This document shows positions 45,375-55,331 of a DNA stretch of 64,000 nucleotides, one piece after another. Location of the stretch: NCBI GenBank assembly GCA_963846915.1, contig CAWJXV010000007.1, positions 246,601-310,600 of the forward strand. Direction: 5' to 3'. The notes under the pieces are model-generated. The model was not told the origin of the DNA. It did not search any database and was given only the letters and a program-made list of their open reading frames with translations. The translations under genes and the position numbers were made by a program. Origin of the DNA: PALSA-612 sp963846915. GTDB lineage: Bacteria > Actinomycetota > Thermoleophilia > Gaiellales > Gaiellaceae. Positions within the stretch are counted from its first letter, which is position 1. Each line of letters opens with the position of its first letter.

Positions 45375-45857
45375 TTACTGAAGGCCGGTGCGGACGGAGG
45401 TGATCCGGCCCGTGTTGAAGCCGAGCCAGTGCATCCTGCCTACGTAGCGCGCGTGTTCGACCTTGAGGCACCGGTCCATGATGACCGTCACGCCGCCGTC
45501 CTCGGCGATCCGCGCCGCGTCTTCGTTGATCACGCCGAACTGGCACCAGAGCGCGCCGCCGTGGATGGCGACAGCCTCCCGAGCGATCGGCGGCAACGCG
45601 TCCGGTGCGCGGAAGACGTTGACGATGTCCACCGGCACCGGGACATCCGACAGGCTCGGATAGCTGGCCTCTCCGAGGATCTCGTTCTCGCTGGGATTGA
45701 CTGGGATGACCCGGTACCCGTGGCGTTTGAGGTAGTAGCCGACGAAGTTGCTTGCGCGCAGCTCGTTGTCAGACAGCCCCACAATGGCGATCGTGCTCGC
45801 GCTGTAGAGCAAGCGCTGGATCGCCAGGGGGTCTTGGTAGCGCTCGAGTTCGGTCAT
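45375..45857 (-). CDS. CoA-binding domain protein (YccU-like)
   Basis: 160 residues, one Rossmann domain. STIAIVGLSDNELRASNFVG is the CoA-binding nucleotide loop; YYLKRHGYRVIPVNPSENEI and PVPVDIVNVFRAPDALPPI follow as in the YccU family. GALWCQFGVINEDAARIAED is also typical. Its start overlaps the metY stop (ATGA), so it is the third gene of the methionine operon. Family members bind CoA; the biochemical role is unclear. Confidence 0.88.
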   Translation of the reverse strand: MTELERYQDPLAIQRLLYSASTIAIVGLSDNELRASNFVGYYLKRHGYRVIPVNPSENEILGEASYPSLSDVPVPVDIVNVFRAPDALPPIAREAVAIHGGALWCQFGVINEDAARIAEDGGVTVIMDRCLKVEHARYVGRMHWLGFNTGRITSVRTGLQ

Positions 45858-47161
45858 TTCGCGCGGGCGAGGGCCTGTTCGAGGTCCCAGATCAGGTCGT
45901 CGATGGATTCGGTGCCGACGGACAGCCTGATCGTGCCGGGCCGAATGCCCGCCGCCTCCAACTCGGGGTCGCTCAGTTGCCGATGCGTCGTGCTGGCGGG
46001 ATGGATGATCAGACTCTTCGCGTCACCGACGTTGGCGAGGTGGGACCAGAGTGTCAGGCTGCGAATGAGGTCCTGCCCGCCGTCCCTGCCACCGGCACAG
46101 TCGAACGAGAACACCGCGCCCGCGCCGCGTGGAAGGTACTTCTCGACGAGCGGCCCGTATGCGCTTCCGGGCAGGCCCGGGTAGGTGACGTTCGAGGCCA
46201 TTGGGTGCGACTCGAGAAACACCGCGACCGCTCGCGCGTTCTCGACGTGGCGCTCCATTCGCAGCGACAGCGTCTCGAGCCCTTGCAGGAACAAGAAGGC
46301 ATTGAACGGCGAGAGCGCCGCGCCGAGATCGCGAAGCGTCTCGGCCCTCAGCTTCATCAGATAGCCGTAGATCCCAAACGTCTCGTGGAACTGCAGACCG
46401 TGGTATGCGGGCGACGGATCCGCGACCACCGCGAACCGTCCGTTCGACCAGTTGAAGGTGCCGGCCTCGACGACGACGCCACCGATGCTCGTCCCGTGCC
46501 CACCGATGAACTTGGTCGCCGAGTGGATAACGATGTCGGCACCCCATTCGATCGGACGGCACAGATACGGCGTTGCGAAAGTGTTGTCCACGATCAGCGG
46601 CAACTCGTGATCGTGCGCGACCGACGCCACGGTCTCGATGTCCAGCACGTTGCCGGCTGGGTTGCCGATCGTCTCGACGAAGAAGGCCTTCGTGTTCGTA
46701 CGCACCTCCTTCCGCCACGCGTCGGGATCGTCGGGGTCGACCCACGTCAACTCCACGTTCATCTTGCGCAACAGGTGCTTGAGCTGGTTCACCGTCCCGC
46801 CGTACAGCGCCGCCGAGGAGACGACGTGGTCGCCCGGCTCGAGCAGCGTGAACAGTGCGGCTGCCTGCGCGGCGATGCCGCTGGCAAACGCCACCGCGCC
46901 GGCGCCGCCCTCGAGGTTCGCCACCCGCTCCTCGAAGACGGCGACGGTTGGGTTCATGATGCGGGAGTAGGTGTTCCCGTACTCCTGCAGGTTGAAGTAC
47001 GCCGCAGCCGATTCCGGGTCCTCGAACACGTAGCTGGTCGTCTGGAAGATCGGGACTGCGCGAGCTCCGGTGTTCGGGTCGGGCCGCTGCCCGGCGTGGA
47101 GCTGCCGGGTCTCGAACCCGAACGCACGCGCCGGCTCGGGACGATTCCGCGCGGCAGTCAC
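45854..47161 (-). CDS. metY: O-acetylhomoserine sulfhydrylase (aminocarboxypropyltransferase)
   Basis: 435 residues from GTG 47161, overlapping the metX stop. PLP fold type I: the cofactor lysine is in HSATKFIGGHGTSIGGVV. FETRQLHAGQRPDPNTGARA and QTTSYVFEDPESAAAYFNLQ are characteristic of MetY. GRFAVVADPSPAYHGLQFHE and THRQLSDPELEAAGI complete the pattern. It makes homocysteine from O-acetylhomoserine and sulfide in the cytoplasm. Confidence 0.94.
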   Translation of the reverse strand: MTAARNRPEPARAFGFETRQLHAGQRPDPNTGARAVPIFQTTSYVFEDPESAAAYFNLQEYGNTYSRIMNPTVAVFEERVANLEGGAGAVAFASGIAAQAAALFTLLEPGDHVVSSAALYGGTVNQLKHLLRKMNVELTWVDPDDPDAWRKEVRTNTKAFFVETIGNPAGNVLDIETVASVAHDHELPLIVDNTFATPYLCRPIEWGADIVIHSATKFIGGHGTSIGGVVVEAGTFNWSNGRFAVVADPSPAYHGLQFHETFGIYGYLMKLRAETLRDLGAALSPFNAFLFLQGLETLSLRMERHVENARAVAVFLESHPMASNVTYPGLPGSAYGPLVEKYLPRGAGAVFSFDCAGGRDGGQDLIRSLTLWSHLANVGDAKSLIIHPASTTHRQLSDPELEAAGIRPGTIRLSVGTESIDDLIWDLEQALARAK

Positions 47162-48400
47162 GGGAGCCGCTCCAGAAAGCGTCGAATGATCGGCGTCTGC
47201 CGCGCCTCTTCGAGCAGGAAACAGTCGTGGCCGTACGGCGCCTCGATCACGTTGCATTCAACCGGCTTGCCGAGCGCGTTGAGTGCTTCTTCGATCTCCC
47301 GCGATGCCGACGGCGGGTACAGCCAGTCCGAGCTGAAGGCGACCAGCAGTGTCCGCGCCGAAACGCCTTCGAGAGCGCGACGCGAGTGAGCCGCCGCCGT
47401 ACTGCCGCGCGAGGTCGAAGTACGTCAGAGCACGCGAGGTGTAGAGGTAGGTGTTCGCGTCGAACCGCCTGACGAACGAGTCCGCTTGGTGGCGCAGGTA
47501 GCTCTCGACCTCGAACTCCGGATCGGTGACCGTGTAGCGGATGTCGTCGGCGAACTGAAGTCGCCGGCCGAACTTGTCGCTGAGCCCGACCGCCGAGAGG
47601 TACGTGGTGTGGCCGATCATGCGTGCGACGCCCATGCCGGCGTTCGGTGCGTCTTCCGTCCCGTGGTAGAAGCCGCCTCGCCACGCCGGGTCGCGCATGA
47701 TCGCTTCTCGCGCGATCGCGTTCCAGGCCAAACCCTGCGGGTGGAGGGCGTGAGTGCTGGCAATCGCCACGACGGCATCGATCTGGTCGGGGTAGAGGAT
47801 CGCCCACTCGAACCCCTGCATGCCCCCGAGCGAGCCCCCAGCCGCCGCCGCGAGCCGTTCGATCCCGAGCTCATCCAGGAAGGCACGCTCGGTCCTGACC
47901 ATGTCCGCGACTGTGATCACCGGGAAGTCCAGGCCGTACGGCCTTCCTGTCGCCGGGTCGAGCGACGACGGTCCGGTTGTCCCGCGGCAGCCGCCGAGCA
48001 GGTTTGTCGAGACGACGAAGTATCGGTCGGTGTCGAACGCCTTGCCGGGGCCGATCATCCCGTCCCACCAGCCGAGCCCCTTGCCGGCCGCGCCGTCACG
48101 ATCATCGGCTCCGAACCCGTCGCGGGTGCTCTGCGCCGCTGCCTCGACCGAGAAGCCGGCCGCGTGGGCATCACCGCTGAGCGCGTGGCACACCAGGATC
48201 ACGTTGTCGCGCTCGGGTGAGAGCTGGCCATATGTTTCGTAGGCCACGCGCACTCGGTGAAGCTCTTGGCCGCAATCGAGTCGCACGGGGTTCGGCAGGT
48301 CGAGGTACCGCGTCTCGACGGTTCCCACGGAGCCCGCCGCAGGCGCCGAGGGTGTCCCCGTTTGCGCTGTCATCTCTGTTTTCCGCGGGCTCACTGACAT
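47158..48400 (-). CDS. metX: Homoserine O-acetyltransferase (one frameshift)
   Basis: ATG 48400. An alpha/beta hydrolase fold: LDCGQELHRVRVAYETYGQL, ALSGDAHAAG, NLLGGCRGTTGPSS and the nucleophile in AAGGSLGGMQGFEWAI. Near 47390 the frame shifts by one; the fold continues as GVSARTLLVAFSSDWLYPPS (catalytic Asp) and IEAPYGHDCFLLEEA (catalytic His) to TGA 47158-47160. Two of the three catalytic residues are therefore beyond the shift. The stop overlaps metY in a GTGA, the arrangement expected for an intact metX-metY operon, so an indel error is likely. Confidence 0.9.
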
Positions 48401-48460
48401 GTATTGTCTAGCTTTCCTTTTTGAAGAAACCAGATTACGACAGGGATGAGGTGAGGCGCG

Positions 48461-49009
48461 ATGACCACCATCGACAATGGAGTCAACGTACAGGCATTGC
48501 TCGACGCACGCGAAGTCCTGGCTGGAGCTCCGCAGGCCGCCCAGTTCACGTGGCGAGCATCATCCAGGTGGGAGAACGGCGTCCACAGCACGACGACGAT
48601 CAAGAATTTCTTCGGCCTCGGGGAAGAGCAGAGCCACAAGACCGAAGCCGTGTTCGACGCCGATCACCCTGAGGTTTTCGCAGCTCAAGACAACGGGATC
48701 ACGCCGATCGAGTATCTCCTCGTCGGGCTGGCGAGCTGCCTGACGGCAGGCGTGGCGGCGGTGGCACAGAATCGCGGGATTCAGCTGCGCTCGGTCGAGT
48801 CGACGGTCGAGGGCAGCCACGACATCCGCGGGATGCTCGGCGTCGACAGCGACGTCCGGAACGGCTTCAACGACATCCACGTGACGTTCGCGATCGACGC
48901 CGATGCCTCCAGGCAGGAGATCGAAGCGCTCGTCGCCCAGTCCCAAAAGCGCTCCGCCGTGTTCGACGCCCTCACGAACCCGACGGAGGTCAGCGTCGAG
49001 GTCGCCTGA
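48461..49009 (+). CDS. OsmC-family protein with a single conserved Cys
   Basis: 182 residues from ATG 48461. PIEYLLVGLASCLTAGVAAV holds C93, the peroxidatic Cys position of OsmC/Ohr proteins. VRNGFNDIHVTFAIDADASR is the matching beta strand. The second Cys, normally before the last helix, is absent (KRSAVFDALTNPTEV), so a classical two-Cys peroxidase cycle is unlikely. It is divergent from metX with about 60 bases between. It may protect against peroxides or bind small thiol-reactive molecules. Confidence 0.85.
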   Translation: MTTIDNGVNVQALLDAREVLAGAPQAAQFTWRASSRWENGVHSTTTIKNFFGLGEEQSHKTEAVFDADHPEVFAAQDNGITPIEYLLVGLASCLTAGVAAVAQNRGIQLRSVESTVEGSHDIRGMLGVDSDVRNGFNDIHVTFAIDADASRQEIEALVAQSQKRSAVFDALTNPTEVSVEVA

Positions 49010-49021
49010 GGGGCACTCCCC

Positions 49022-50322
49022 ATCGAGCACTTCAGCACGGTTGTCATAGGCGCCGGGCATGCCGGCCTCGCCGCGAGCCACTTTCTCACTGAGCGGTCGC
49101 TCGACCACGTCGTGCTCGAGCGCGGCGAGCTTGGCGAACTCGTGGCGGCGCGAACGCTGGGACTCCCTGCGGCTGCTAACTCCTAACTGGCAGAGTCGGC
49201 TCCCAGGCCTTCGCCATGACGGCCCCGATCCTGATGGCTACATGACGAGCGCCGACGTCATCGGGCTGATCACTCGATTCGCCGAGCATGCGCGTGCTCC
49301 GGTTCGGACAAACACGAACGTCACCTCGGTGCGGCGCGGCGGCGACGGCTACCTGGCTCACGGCGAGCCAGGGCGAGATCCAGTCGCGTGCTGTGGTCAT
49401 CGCGAGCGGCGCCTGCAACCGGCCGACGGTGCCGGCGTTCGCAGACGCGTTGCCCCCGGACGTCGAGCAGCTGACGGCGTTCGGATACCGCAACCCGGCG
49501 CAGCTCCCGGATGGCGGCGTGCTCGTCGTCGGCGCGTCGGCCACCGGCGTGCAGCTGGCGGCCGAACTGAGGCAATCGGGCCGACCGGTGACACTCTCGG
49601 TCGGGGAGCATGTACGGCTGCCACGAACGTATCGCGGCCGCGATGTCCTTTGGTGGATGGACGCGTCTGGCGTCTGGGACCAGCGATACGACGAGGTCGA
49701 CGACCTCACGCGCGCGCGGCGGCTCCCGTCGCCGCAGCTCGTCGGAACGCCCGAGCGAACGACGCTCGACCTCAATGTGTTGGCGGCGATGGGCGTCGAG
49801 TTGGTGGGGCGCTGGGCGGCCGTCCGTGACGGCCGGGCGCTCTTCTCCGGCGGTCTGCGAAACGTGTGCTCGCTGGCTGACCTGAAGATGGAACGGCTGC
49901 TCAATGTGTTCGATGAGTGGGCTGGGACGGACGAGGGGGATCTCGAGGTCGCCGCTCCCGAGCGCCTCGCACCGACCGAGGTGCCCCGGTCAACGAGGCT
50001 GGAGCTTGATCTCCGAAGCGGCGAGATCCGAGCGATTGTCTGGGCAACGGGGTTCCGGCCTGACTATCGGTGGCTCGATGTGCCCGTCGTCGACGCGAAG
50101 GGCCAGCTCCGCCACGATGGCGGTGCCGTCCACAGCCCTGGTCTGTACGCCCTGGGCTTGCCCGTGCTGCGGCGGCGCAAGTCGACGTTCATCCACGGGA
50201 TCGAGGACGATGCGCGTGAGGTGATCGATCACCTCAGCGGGTACCTGGCGGGTGACTCCCAGGCCCGCGTCGAGCCCGGCATCTTGCGCGCGCGTCGAGA
50301 TCCTTTGCCAGAGCTCGACTAG
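49022..50322 (+). pseudogene. Flavin-containing monooxygenase (CzcO-like), two or more frameshifts
   Basis: The N-terminus STVVIGAGHAGLAASHFLTE has the FAD-binding GxGxxG and lies in the OsmC frame directly after its stop; no clear start codon remains. Near 49135 the frame shifts to SWRRERWDSLRLLTPNW, the usual continuation. Near 49370 it shifts again to GEIQSRAVVIASGACNRPTV. Then come the NADPH site GGVLVVGASATGVQLAAELR and IVWATGFRPDYRWLDVPVVD. All landmarks of the CzcO/FMO group are present. In the predicted intact form it would oxygenate an organic substrate with NADPH. Confidence 0.75.
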
Positions 50323-50399
50323 ATCTCTCGTTCCGACGCGGCATTTCGCGTCCCAAGCCCCGGGCTCGGCTGGAGCGAAGCCCGGTTACGCTTCCATCC

Positions 50400-51588
50400 A
50401 TGAGCGACGTTGCCGCCTCGCGGCTTGCATCGAGCCTCGATCGGCTCGGCACCGAGAGCGCGTTCAGCGTGCTGGCGAGGGCGAAGGAGTTGGAGCGCGA
50501 GGGGCGGGATGTGATCCATCTGGAGATCGGTGAGCCCGACTTCGACACTCCTGCGCACGTCTGCGAGGCGGCGTTCGCGGCCATGCGCGCGGGATACACG
50601 CACTACTGCCCGTCGGCGGGGATGCCCGAGTTGCGCGAGGCCGCAGCTGCGTATCTGTCGGATGGCCGGGGTATCGACGTCCCGCCTGGGCGGGTGTTGA
50701 TCGCAAACGGAGCAAAGCCGTTCCTGTTCTTCACCATCCTTGCCGTCTGCAACCCCGGGGATGAGGTGATCTACCCGGACCCGGGGTTCCCGATCTACGA
50801 ATCGGCCGATCTCCTGGGCGGGCGCGGTGCCGGTGCCGCTACCGCTGCACGAGGAGAAGGATTTCGTCTTCGACGTCGGCGAGTTGGAGGCGCGCCTGTC
50901 GCCGCGGACGAAGCTGGTCATCCTCAACTCGCCCCAGAACCCGACCGGCGGCGTGATCGACCCGACGACGATCGACGAGACAGCTGCGCTGCTCCAGGAG
51001 TCGAATGCCTGGGTGCTCTCGGACGAGGTCTACTGGCGGCTCGTCTACGACGGCGAGTTCACGAGCATCGCCTCCCGGCCGGGCATGCTCGAACGCACGA
51101 TTCTGCTCGACGGCCTCTCCAAGGCCTACGCCATGACCGGCTGGCGCTGCGGATTCGCCGCCGTCCCCGAACCCCTGATCGACCCGCTCGTCCGCTTCTT
51201 CGTCAACTCGACCTCCTGCGTACCGCCCTTCGTGCAACTGGCAGGAGTCGCCGCCCTGACCGGGCCGCAAGACCCGGTGGAAGCAATGGTCGACGAGTTC
51301 CGCAGCCGCCGGCGGCTCGTCATCGACAGGCTGAACGACATCCCCGGCATCAGCTGCCGGCGCCCGGCCGGAGCCTTCTACGCCTTTCCGAACGTCGGCT
51401 CGCTCCCGGTGAGCGCTGACGAATTGGCAAGCAGGCTCCTCGAGGAGGCTGGCGTCGCGCTCCTCGCCGGCTCCGCCTTCGGCCAGCATGGCCGCGACAA
51501 CCTGCGCATCTCCTACGCCAACTCGCAAACCAATCTTGATCGCGCCCTCGACCGGATCACGGGACTCATCGACGAACTTGCGCGTTGA
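50400..51588 (+). CDS. Class I/II aminotransferase (aspartate aminotransferase-like), one frameshift
   Basis: ATG 50400. LAKELEREGRD-type opening, IHLEIGEPDFDTPAHVCEAA, YCPSAGMPELREAAAAYLSD. Near 50820 the frame shifts by one and continues VPLPLHEEKDFVFDVGELEA, LNSPQNPTGGVI, then the PLP lysine in LLDGLSKAYAMTGWRCGF (codon 51121-51123) and RISYANSQTNLDRALDRI. This is a fold type I PLP enzyme of the bacterial aspartate or branched substrate group. The exact amino donor is unknown. Confidence 0.85.
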
Positions 51589-51686
51589 CGAGAGCTGAGT
51601 GTCCGCGTGAACCCGTAAACAGCGCGTCCCGGGTGGAACCCTGTCTTCGCAGGTCGCTTGTGGTCGGCGATGCGCTCCGAGTGCAG

Positions 51687-52505
51687 TTAGGCGGCGTCTG
51701 GCGGTGGCTTGCGAGTGGCCGCTGGGCCGGATAATGGGGTGGGGCGGCGTGGCTCGCGAACGCCGGCGCCTCCTTCTGGCGGCGGTGGCTCGTCGGGTCG
51801 CTTCTTCCGCTTGAAGATCAGTTTGACGCCGATGGTCTCGGTGAGTTCCCAGCCTTGTGCGCCGAGTTCGTTGAGGCGTTCGACGTCGGGGTCGCCTTCT
51901 TCGATCCAGTACTCCCATTGTCGCTGCTGACGATGAGGGGCGAGTCGCGTCCTTCCGCTTCCGTGGCGACCGAAGCGGCTCTCGGCGAGGCTCTGGGGAG
52001 TTGGGGGCGCCGCGATCGCGATCTGTGCTTTGCCTGCGATCTTGGCTTGGTGTAGGGCGAGGTCGACGCGGCTGACGAGGCTGATTGCGTCCTCGTCGGG
52101 GTCGAACTCGCCGATGCCGCAGGAGAGGCTGATCGTCCCTGCGTACTCGTACGGCTTGCAGGCGAGTTCGTCCTGGCAGCGGACCCAGAACTCGTTCGCG
52201 TCCTCGAGTCGGGACTCGGGCAGGATCACGGCGAGCTCGTCGCCTCCGATGCGGCAGGCGATGTCGGACGCGCGGGCGAGACTCCGCAGCCTGCCGGCGA
52301 GTGCGGCGAGGATGGCGTCACCGGGAGCATGGCCGTACTTGTCGTTGATCGTCTTGAAGTCGTCGATATCGAAGACGATCAACGCCAGGCGATGGCGATG
52401 ACGGCGGGCGCGGGCTAGCTCGCGTGCCAGCGCATCACGGAAGAAGCGGTGGTTGTAGAGGCCGGTCAGCGCGTCGCGGTCAATCGGCCCGCTCATGGCG
52501 CTCAT
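51687..52505 (-). CDS. GGDEF-domain diguanylate cyclase with C-terminal DUF4177-like domain
   Basis: 272 residues. The GGDEF domain starts at once (DALTGLYNHRFF) with no sensor domain. The active site is GGDEL at 87-91, with RASD at 78-81 as the inhibitory RxxD site at the canonical five-residue distance. DIDDFKTINDKYGHAPGD holds the metal Asp. Residues about 195-235 (QWEYWIEEGDPDVERLNELG, AQGWELTETIGVKLIFKRKK) match the DUF4177 pattern, a small beta-domain. The tail is Pro-rich. It probably makes c-di-GMP; Leu for Phe in the motif is tolerated in some enzymes. Confidence 0.85.
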   Translation of the reverse strand: MSAMSGPIDRDALTGLYNHRFFRDALARELARARRHRHRLALIVFDIDDFKTINDKYGHAPGDAILAALAGRLRSLARASDIACRIGGDELAVILPESRLEDANEFWVRCQDELACKPYEYAGTISLSCGIGEFDPDEDAISLVSRVDLALHQAKIAGKAQIAIAAPPTPQSLAESRFGRHGSGRTRLAPHRQQRQWEYWIEEGDPDVERLNELGAQGWELTETIGVKLIFKRKKRPDEPPPPEGGAGVREPRRPTPLSGPAATRKPPPDAA

Positions 52506-52631
52506 CTTGGCGTACCGGAGCGAGGGTGTCGCTGGCCCTTTGGATGACTCGGTTGGTGGAGAAACGAGCCGGGCCCCGTAGGTTCCCGGCTCGCGCTCGG
52601 ATTGGGCGTGTTGGTGTTTGGGTGTGGTGGT

Positions 52632-53762
52632 TTAGTTGACGACGATGCCGAAGGGTGTTGCCCCCGCGGGGAGTGGGGTCTGTGACGCTGTGAGTTCGGT
52701 GAGGCTGCCGCCTCTGACGGTGAAGCCGCTGACCGCGATGCCCGCGCTGCCGACCACCCAGAGCGTCTGTCCTTCCGGGCTGAGCCTGGCGTCTTCGGGG
52801 CCGAGCCCGGCGGTCTTGAACGGCGTGCTGCCGATCAGCGTCAGCGTCCCGTCTAGGGTTGATCGGTAGCTGGAGACGTGTGCACGGCGGTGTTGACCGT
52901 GAACAGGTACTGCCCGTCGTGGGTGATCTCGACCCAGCACGGGGCGGTCTGGTTGTCGGCGAACGGCGAGCCGCCGATCGACGTCAGCGTGCCGTCGCCG
53001 GCGACGCTGAACGCGGAGACGGTACCGGCGCCGGCGCCGCCGTGGGCGTTAGAGACGAAGAGCTGGTCGGGTCGGGGGGCGGAACTCGCTGCCGAACGGG
53101 CCAGGCCCCTGCGCGGCGAACGGCGAGCGGGGCGGCGGTCAGCCGGCCGTCGTTGCCGACGGAGAAGCTGTCGATCAGCGAGGTGCCGACGCGGACGCCC
53201 ACCAGGTGTCTGCCGTCACCGCTGAACAGCACGTCGCCGGGCTGGGAGTCGTCCGGCAACGACACGGTCGAGCCGTTGAACGGCCGTAGGTGGCCGCCCG
53301 GGTTCAGCGTGAAGCCCGTGTAGTTGCTGCCGCCGGCGCCGGCGTTGGCGACGTAGACGAGGCCGCCGTGGACGGCGATGCTGACCGGTTCGGTCCCGCC
53401 GGATCCGATCGGGCCGCCTGGACCGGCTGCAGTCCGCCGTGCGGCTGATCCGCAGCACCGAGATCTGGTTGCTGCCGGCGTCGACCGCGAGCAGATAGCG
53501 CCCATCGCTCGACAGCTGCAGCGCGCCCTGCGAACCGATCCCGCCCGGTGCCGCTCCACCGACCGCAAACGGCGAGCCAGCGACGCCGTCAGCGTGCCAT
53601 CGGGTGCCGGTCGAACGCGGCGACCGTGTTCACACCAGCGGTGTTGTCGTTGACGTAGACCTGCCCGATCACCCCCGACCTGGCAGAGGCAGCAAGCGGC
53701 CGCTACCGCCGAGCCCGCGATCAACCAACGCCAGCGGAAACAGCAAAACGAAAGAGCTTCAT
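52632..53762 (-). pseudogene. Secreted beta-propeller (lactonase-like) protein, several frameshifts
   Basis: ATG 53762 begins MKLFRFAVSAG, a damaged signal peptide. Across at least three frames one can follow NTVAAFDRHPDGTLTAS, LQLSSDGRYLLAVDAGSNQI, GGTEPVSIAVHGGLVYVANA, DVLFSGDGRHLVGVRVGTSL and finally LDGTLTLIGSTPFKTAG, ARLSPEGQTLWVVGSAGIAV to TAA 52632-52634. This is the seven-blade propeller of the 6-phosphogluconolactonase-like (lactonase_7) family, which in soil actinobacteria is usually secreted with unknown substrate. Five or so indels are needed to restore it. Confidence 0.65.
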
Positions 53763-53900
53763 CCCTGTGACCCCCTAAAGAGCCGACCGGGGCGGATTCC
53801 CCGACACAACTCACCCTGCCAACAAACCCCGAACAATTCCTTTCACGCCAATGAAACGTTCCTTAAATGAGGGGACTTCCCCGCGCGCCGTTGTTGCCTG

Positions 53901-53930
53901 TACACTGTCATACACGGTAATACACGAGTT
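53901..53930. promoter_or_regulatory. Three 10-bp direct repeats (TACACNNNNN) at the toxin-antitoxin promoter
   Basis: TACACTGTCA, TACACGGTAA and TACACGAGTT follow each other without gap, one DNA turn per repeat, and end four bases before the antitoxin ATG. A possible -10 box TAATAC (53918-53923) lies inside. Spacing of one turn suits cooperative binding by ribbon-helix-helix dimers, so autoregulation by the antitoxin is likely. Confidence 0.55.
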
Positions 53931-53934
53931 CACA

Positions 53935-54366
53935 ATGGTTCGTAGGAGAGACATCAAGGCACCTTTCAGCGCCCGATTCAGCCGCTCGACGCTGGCTCGT
54001 CTGCGCGAGCGTGCGGACAGGGCTGGGACTGCTCAGACGGCGCTAGCGGAGCGCTACATCGAGGAGGGCGTCCGAATGGACGAGCACCCCCTCATCTACT
54101 TCCGCGACGGCGCTGGCGGGCGTCGGCCCTGCTCTCATGGGAACGCGCCTCGATGTCTGGCAGGTGATCGAGACCATCCGCCAGAACAACAACTCCGTCG
54201 CCGAAGCCGCTCAGTATCTCCGCCTTCCCGTCTCTCACGTGCATGAATGTGTGCCGCTTACTACATTGCCTACGAAGCCGAGATCGACGAGTGGACGGCC
54301 CACGAGCACCAAGCCGCTGAGGAAGCCGAGATCTCCTGGCGCAGGCGCCAGGAGATGTTCGCTTGA
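53935..54366 (+). CDS. Antitoxin with ribbon-helix-helix-like N-terminus and DUF433-type domain (two frameshifts)
   Basis: ATG 53935. DIKAPFSARFSRSTLARLRE and RADRAGTAQTALAERYIEEG have the strand-helix-helix pattern of MetJ/Arc DNA-binding proteins. Then come IYFRDGAGGRRP and, after a shift near 54125, ALMGTRLDVWQVIETIRQNN, NSVAEAAQYLRLPVSHVH, a DUF433-type wHTH domain. A second shift near 54248 restores the first frame (YYIAYEAEIDEWTAHE) to TGA 54364-54366. The stop overlaps the start of a PIN-like toxin gene, the standard order. The two compensating shifts look like sequence errors. Confidence 0.7.
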
Positions 54367-54722
54367 AGCTCCTCGTCGACGAGATGTACGACCCAGAGAT
54401 CGCGGAGGCACTCGCTCTCGGTCATGACGTCGTCCATGCGTCCGAGAGGGCAGACTTGAAGTCGGCCGGCGACGAAGTCGTCTTCAGCGTCGCGCAGAAC
54501 GAACCGCGAGTCATCTTCACGAATAACGTCCGCGACTTCGTCCCGATGGTCAACAGAGCACTCCAAGGCGGCGCGGCCTTCCACGGGATCGTCTTCAGCA
54601 GCGACAAGTCGCTTCCCCGGACGAAGAGCAACACTGGAACGATCACCGCGCTTCTGCATGCCTTGTTGGCCGAGCACGCTGAAGATGAGACGCTTCCAGC
54701 TGGCGTCCACTGGCTCCCTTAG
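54363..54722 (+). CDS. DUF5615 PIN-like toxin
   Basis: 119 residues from TTG 54363, overlapping the antitoxin stop. KLLVDEMYDPEIAEAL supplies the first acidic residues, ALALGHDVVHASERADLKSA follows, and RVIFTNNVRDFVPMVNRALQ carries the last conserved N-x-x-D-F block of DUF5615. The final part RTKSNTGTITALLHALLAEH is also typical. DUF5615 proteins are paired with DUF433 antitoxins and are presumed RNases of the PIN superfamily. The gene is intact. Confidence 0.8.
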   Translation: MKLLVDEMYDPEIAEALALGHDVVHASERADLKSAGDEVVFSVAQNEPRVIFTNNVRDFVPMVNRALQGGAAFHGIVFSSDKSLPRTKSNTGTITALLHALLAEHAEDETLPAGVHWLP

Positions 54723-54934
54723 ACGGGCCCGATCGAAGACAGACGCAGAGACACCGTTGGGCACTGACCCGCGCAACGCACGGCATCACGGAACCGCTCT
54801 CTGAGCTGCGATTGATCGAAGACTGTTCCGCACTGGCTACGCGGGGCACGAGATCGTCACGTGCCGCGGACATACAAGCTCTTGCTGCCTACTGCAGACT
54901 CGTAGTCCCTTGCTGCCCTTGCGAGGGCGTGCGA

Positions 54935-55165
54935 CGACTGCGCCGGCCGTCATCGCCACGAGCTTGGCAAAGGCCGTTTTTCGTGCAGGTACTTCATCCC
55001 GCAGTCCGGGGCGATGACCAGCCGCTCGGGTGGCACGTGCTCGAGCGCGGCCCGGATCCTGTCCCGTACGGCCTCCGGCGTCTCGGCCGGTGCTCCATCC
55101 GAGAGGTCGACGACACCGAGGATGATCGTCCTTTTCGGCCGGCGGAGGATCGCGAGATGGTCGAG
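54935..55165 (-). pseudogene. Remnant of a second MetE-core gene (3' end only)
   Basis: The minus strand encodes HLAILRRPKRTIILGVVDLS, AALEHVPPERLVIAPDCGMK and, after a one-base shift, TAFAKLVAMTAGAVV. These match the last 80 residues of the MetE-core gene at 18831-19862 almost word for word, including the zinc Cys in PDCGMKYL. DNA-level similarity is visible as well. No 5' part is present, so it is a truncated duplicate or a displaced end. Confidence 0.75.
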
Positions 55166-55331
55166 CGCTTCCGCCAGGCCGGGCAGCAGCAGGAATGGGC
55201 GTGTTGCAACGCCATCCCGCGGACGCCCTGAGCCACCCGGCCGGCAAACGCCACGACTGAGCCGACCAAGCCACCGGCGGACCTAGCTTCGGAACCTTTC
55301 CCGGCTTCCTCGCAGGTGTTACGTTCGTGAC

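Noticed and set aside
45752..47389. 545-codon open frame opposite metY/metX
   Set aside because: Antisense to two well-recognised genes, no motif, biased composition.
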